15,795 bases of DNA, from NCBI GenBank assembly GCA_964412105.1, contig CAYPNM010000060.1, forward strand, positions 1 through 15,795, read 5' to 3'. A program made the translations under genes and the position numbers. The notes under the pieces were generated by a model, which was not told where the DNA came from, did no database searches, and saw nothing but the letters and a program-made list of their open reading frames with translations. The DNA is from JAKAGZ01 sp964412105 (lineage in GTDB: Bacteria > Bacteroidota > Ignavibacteria > Ignavibacteriales > Ignavibacteriaceae). Below, piece after piece: positions 13,734 through 15,795 of this stretch. Position 1 is the stretch's first letter. The number at the start of each line of letters is the position of its first letter.

Positions 13734-15518
13734 TTATTTCATAACTACCATTTTTTTAGTAGCGACAAAATCTCCTACCTGAAGCCTGTAAAAATAAACA
13801 CCGCTTGGAAGAGGTACCCTTGCAGAATTAATATTAAAATTAACATAATAAGTCCCAGCCGTCTGATTTTCATTCACCAATGTGGCAACTAAATTTCCAA
13901 GCAGATTATAAACATTAAGAGTTACGAATCCTCCCTCCTTTACTTGATATTTTATTGTTGTGGAAGGATTAAACGGATTTGGGAAATTTTGTGCAAGTTC
14001 AAAATTTGTTGGTGTATTATTGTTTCTACTTACATTACTAGTATCAGTAGAGGTTGGATTATAATTAATGGCAGCTAGTGCATTAATTATACCCCATCCA
14101 TACAAACTATCAGGACTTGAATGGTTCGAAGCTGTGTTCCTGAGTGCTTCTATAACCTGCTTTGGCTTCCAACTTGAGTGGACTTGTAAAATTAATGCAG
14201 CGACACCAGCAACTAGAGGACAAGAAAATGAAGTACCGCTTCCATAAGTATAACCGGTTAAAGTATTCGGAGTAGCAACCGGAATGTAATTATTAACTCC
14301 ATCAGCCATAACATCGGGTTTAATCCTACCATCTGCAGTCGGACCATAACTACTAAACGATGCTCGTATTCCATTAGTATCAACAGCGCCAACAGCAATA
14401 ACACTATCCCCATCTGCTGGTGCATTCAAAGTATTTGGCCCACCTAAACCTGCATCATTACCGACAGAATTTACAACTACAATACCTTTCTCAGCAGCCA
14501 TCTCAGCACCGATAGTAATAATGGCAGTATGTCCATTCATATCTGCTGCCGTGTAACCGGTACCAGAGGTAAAATCATATCGATATCCCAGAGAAGTGGA
14601 AGTAACTTGTGCGCCTAAACTATCTGCCCATTCAGCTGCTGCTATCCAGTTGTCTTCTTCAATGGATGATTCACTCTGTGTGTTTTCAGTTTTTGCTAAA
14701 AGATATGTTGCATCAAAAGCGGGACCTATTAACTTCCCTTGCATAAATCCTCCAATCAAAGCCAAGGTCCATGTTCCATGTGATCCATCACCTGAATCTG
14801 GCAAGGGTTGGTTTGCAATTACTGTATCGTGATTTACAAAATCATATCGGCGCATTATTTTTATGTTATCGAAAACTTCGTGTGATAAATTACTGACCCC
14901 CGCATCCATAACACAAATAATTATTCCATTCCCTGTATAACCTAGATCATGCACTTCTGGAACTTTTATCTGTTCCAGTTCTGCAAGAGATTGCCCATAA
15001 TCATAAGTATGTATAGTATTAAATTTATGTAAATATGTGTTTGATGGCGGGTTATAATTTTCATTAATAATAGGTTTAGCACCATTTACATACCTGCCGA
15101 CAAAGTCAATTTTTTTCACGAAGTTCAGTTCAGAGATATAATAAAGGTCGCTCTTTGCAACATAACAGGCAACACCATTAAACCACTTTGTTACATTCTT
15201 TATTCTTGCACCGTAACTTTCTATTTTAGAAATGTAATTTCTATTTACAGGCAAATCGGATTGATCAATCAGCGGACCACTTTTAATTACATGAGCGCGT
15301 CTTTTGAGGGAGGCTTTACTAACTACAAGGGTAGGTTTTTCAAAATATTTGTTTAGCGATCTTCCTTTATCGGTGAAAAATACCCATACCAGCACAGTAT
15401 CACTTTCCGAAAGCTGACTGGTTTCATGGTTCAGACCTTCAGTAAACTTCCGGGAATAATCCTGCGCAAATAATGATAAGCTAAATATTAAAAAAAATAG
15501 TAATCCAAATATTTTCAT
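13734..15518 (-). CDS. Secreted subtilisin-like (S8) protease with T9SS sorting domain
   Basis: This 594-residue protein has a signal peptide (MKIFGLLFFLIFSLSLFAQ). An N-terminal region of about 30-145 follows, resembling the pro-region of Bacteroidota secreted subtilases (KASLKRRAHV, QSDLPVNRNYI). The S8 catalytic domain shows Asp205 (VMDAGV), His247 (DGSHGTW), oxyanion Asn354 (SVGND) and Ser430 (GTSFSCPLVAG), so the enzyme should be active. After a short Thr/Asn-rich linker, residues 507-594 are a type A Por secretion-system domain. It contains NFPNPFNPSTT, a GxLVATLVNE strand and the ending PSGVYFYRLQVGDFVATKKMVVMK. Export through the outer membrane by the type IX system and attachment or release at the surface are expected. 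It lies apart from the transport operon and converges on tetR with zero spacing. Confidence 0.95.
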   Translation of the reverse strand: MKIFGLLFFLIFSLSLFAQDYSRKFTEGLNHETSQLSESDTVLVWVFFTDKGRSLNKYFEKPTLVVSKASLKRRAHVIKSGPLIDQSDLPVNRNYISKIESYGARIKNVTKWFNGVACYVAKSDLYYISELNFVKKIDFVGRYVNGAKPIINENYNPPSNTYLHKFNTIHTYDYGQSLAELEQIKVPEVHDLGYTGNGIIICVMDAGVSNLSHEVFDNIKIMRRYDFVNHDTVIANQPLPDSGDGSHGTWTLALIGGFMQGKLIGPAFDATYLLAKTENTQSESSIEEDNWIAAAEWADSLGAQVTSTSLGYRYDFTSGTGYTAADMNGHTAIITIGAEMAAEKGIVVVNSVGNDAGLGGPNTLNAPADGDSVIAVGAVDTNGIRASFSSYGPTADGRIKPDVMADGVNNYIPVATPNTLTGYTYGSGTSFSCPLVAGVAALILQVHSSWKPKQVIEALRNTASNHSSPDSLYGWGIINALAAINYNPTSTDTSNVSRNNNTPTNFELAQNFPNPFNPSTTIKYQVKEGGFVTLNVYNLLGNLVATLVNENQTAGTYYVNFNINSARVPLPSGVYFYRLQVGDFVATKKMVVMK

Positions 15519-15717
15519 AGGCTCAAATTATTATCATATATGGGATTAAGTTAATAATTTTAAGTTAAACTTCAAGTGAATTTTTAATTATTTTTATACT
15601 CGGTCAATATTCAAAAAGTTACATTGAAAAACATAGATATTCAGTTAAATAGATACACTTCGCCTTAATCCTGCAAACAATGGATAACTCATTTTTAAGA
15701 AATTATCATATTCAAAA

Positions 15718-15795
15718 TCAAATAGCTACATATTCTTGATGTTTGGTAGTTTCTCCAGCAATAGGGTAAGCTTTATCCTGCGCTACTATTGCGCT
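15718..15795 (-). CDS. Possible 3' end of a gene entering from the right
   Basis: Read on the minus strand, the frame from the right edge is open for 25 codons (AIVAQDKAYPIAGETTKHQEYVAI) and ends at TGA (15720-15718). The other two minus-strand frames stop within the first seven codons. The peptide has a normal composition and could be the C-terminus of an unidentified protein. With so little sequence it could also be chance. The remaining 199 nt up to the subtilase start (15519-15717) are AT-rich with no clear promoter or terminator. Confidence 0.35.
   Translation of the reverse strand, partial: SAIVAQDKAYPIAGETTKHQEYVAI

Noticed and set aside
15622..15705. Short minus-strand frame (LFDFEYDNFLKMSYPLFAGLRRSVSI) beyond the right-edge partial gene, considered as a frameshifted continuation or IS remnant
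   Set aside because: It is under 30 codons, resembles no transposase motif that can be recognised, and no terminal inverted repeats are visible.

Overview
The window looks like chromosome of an AT-rich member of the Bacteroidota/Chlorobiota/Ignavibacteriota group. The best evidence is the secreted subtilase at the right, which ends in a type IX secretion (Por) sorting domain with the NFPNPFNPSTT signature that is especially common in Ignavibacteria-like genomes. Two promoters also fit the TTG-N19/20-TAnnTTTG pattern of Bacteroidota sigma factors. The species cannot be named from the sequence.

Left part (1-6942): the 3' part of a large TPR-repeat gene runs in from the left edge. It is followed on the minus strand by a glutamine synthetase gene downstream of enolase (eno-glnA). 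Divergent from eno is a small YbeD/DUF493 gene. It converges on a CoA-pyrophosphatase-like NUDIX gene, and the two share a TTATAA palindrome at their stop codons. A DMT/EamA permease and a solitary Phd/YefM-type antitoxin gene follow.

Central part (7093-13733): a tight six-gene minus-strand operon of about 5.9 kb. In transcription order it encodes a periplasmic LolA-like lipoprotein-sorting protein, two paralogous MacB/FtsX-type permeases, a LolD-like ABC ATPase, an atypical SDR (NAD(P)-binding) protein and a signal-peptide-bearing outer-membrane beta-barrel. A TetR-family regulator gene is divergent. The 147-bp gap between them holds a 20-bp near-perfect palindrome overlapping the operon promoter. 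An exact 9-nt half-site lies just after the tetR promoter. This looks like a self-contained, TetR-repressed trans-envelope transport system: inner-membrane extractor, periplasmic carrier and outer-membrane barrel. Its cargo, probably a lipid or lipoprotein, is unknown. It is the most interesting object in the window.

Right part (13734-15795): the T9SS-type subtilase converges on tetR with abutting stop codons. A 25-codon frame open to the right edge may be the end of a further minus-strand gene. No rRNA, tRNA, CRISPR array or insertion sequence was recognised, and no gene-free stretch exceeds 300 bases.
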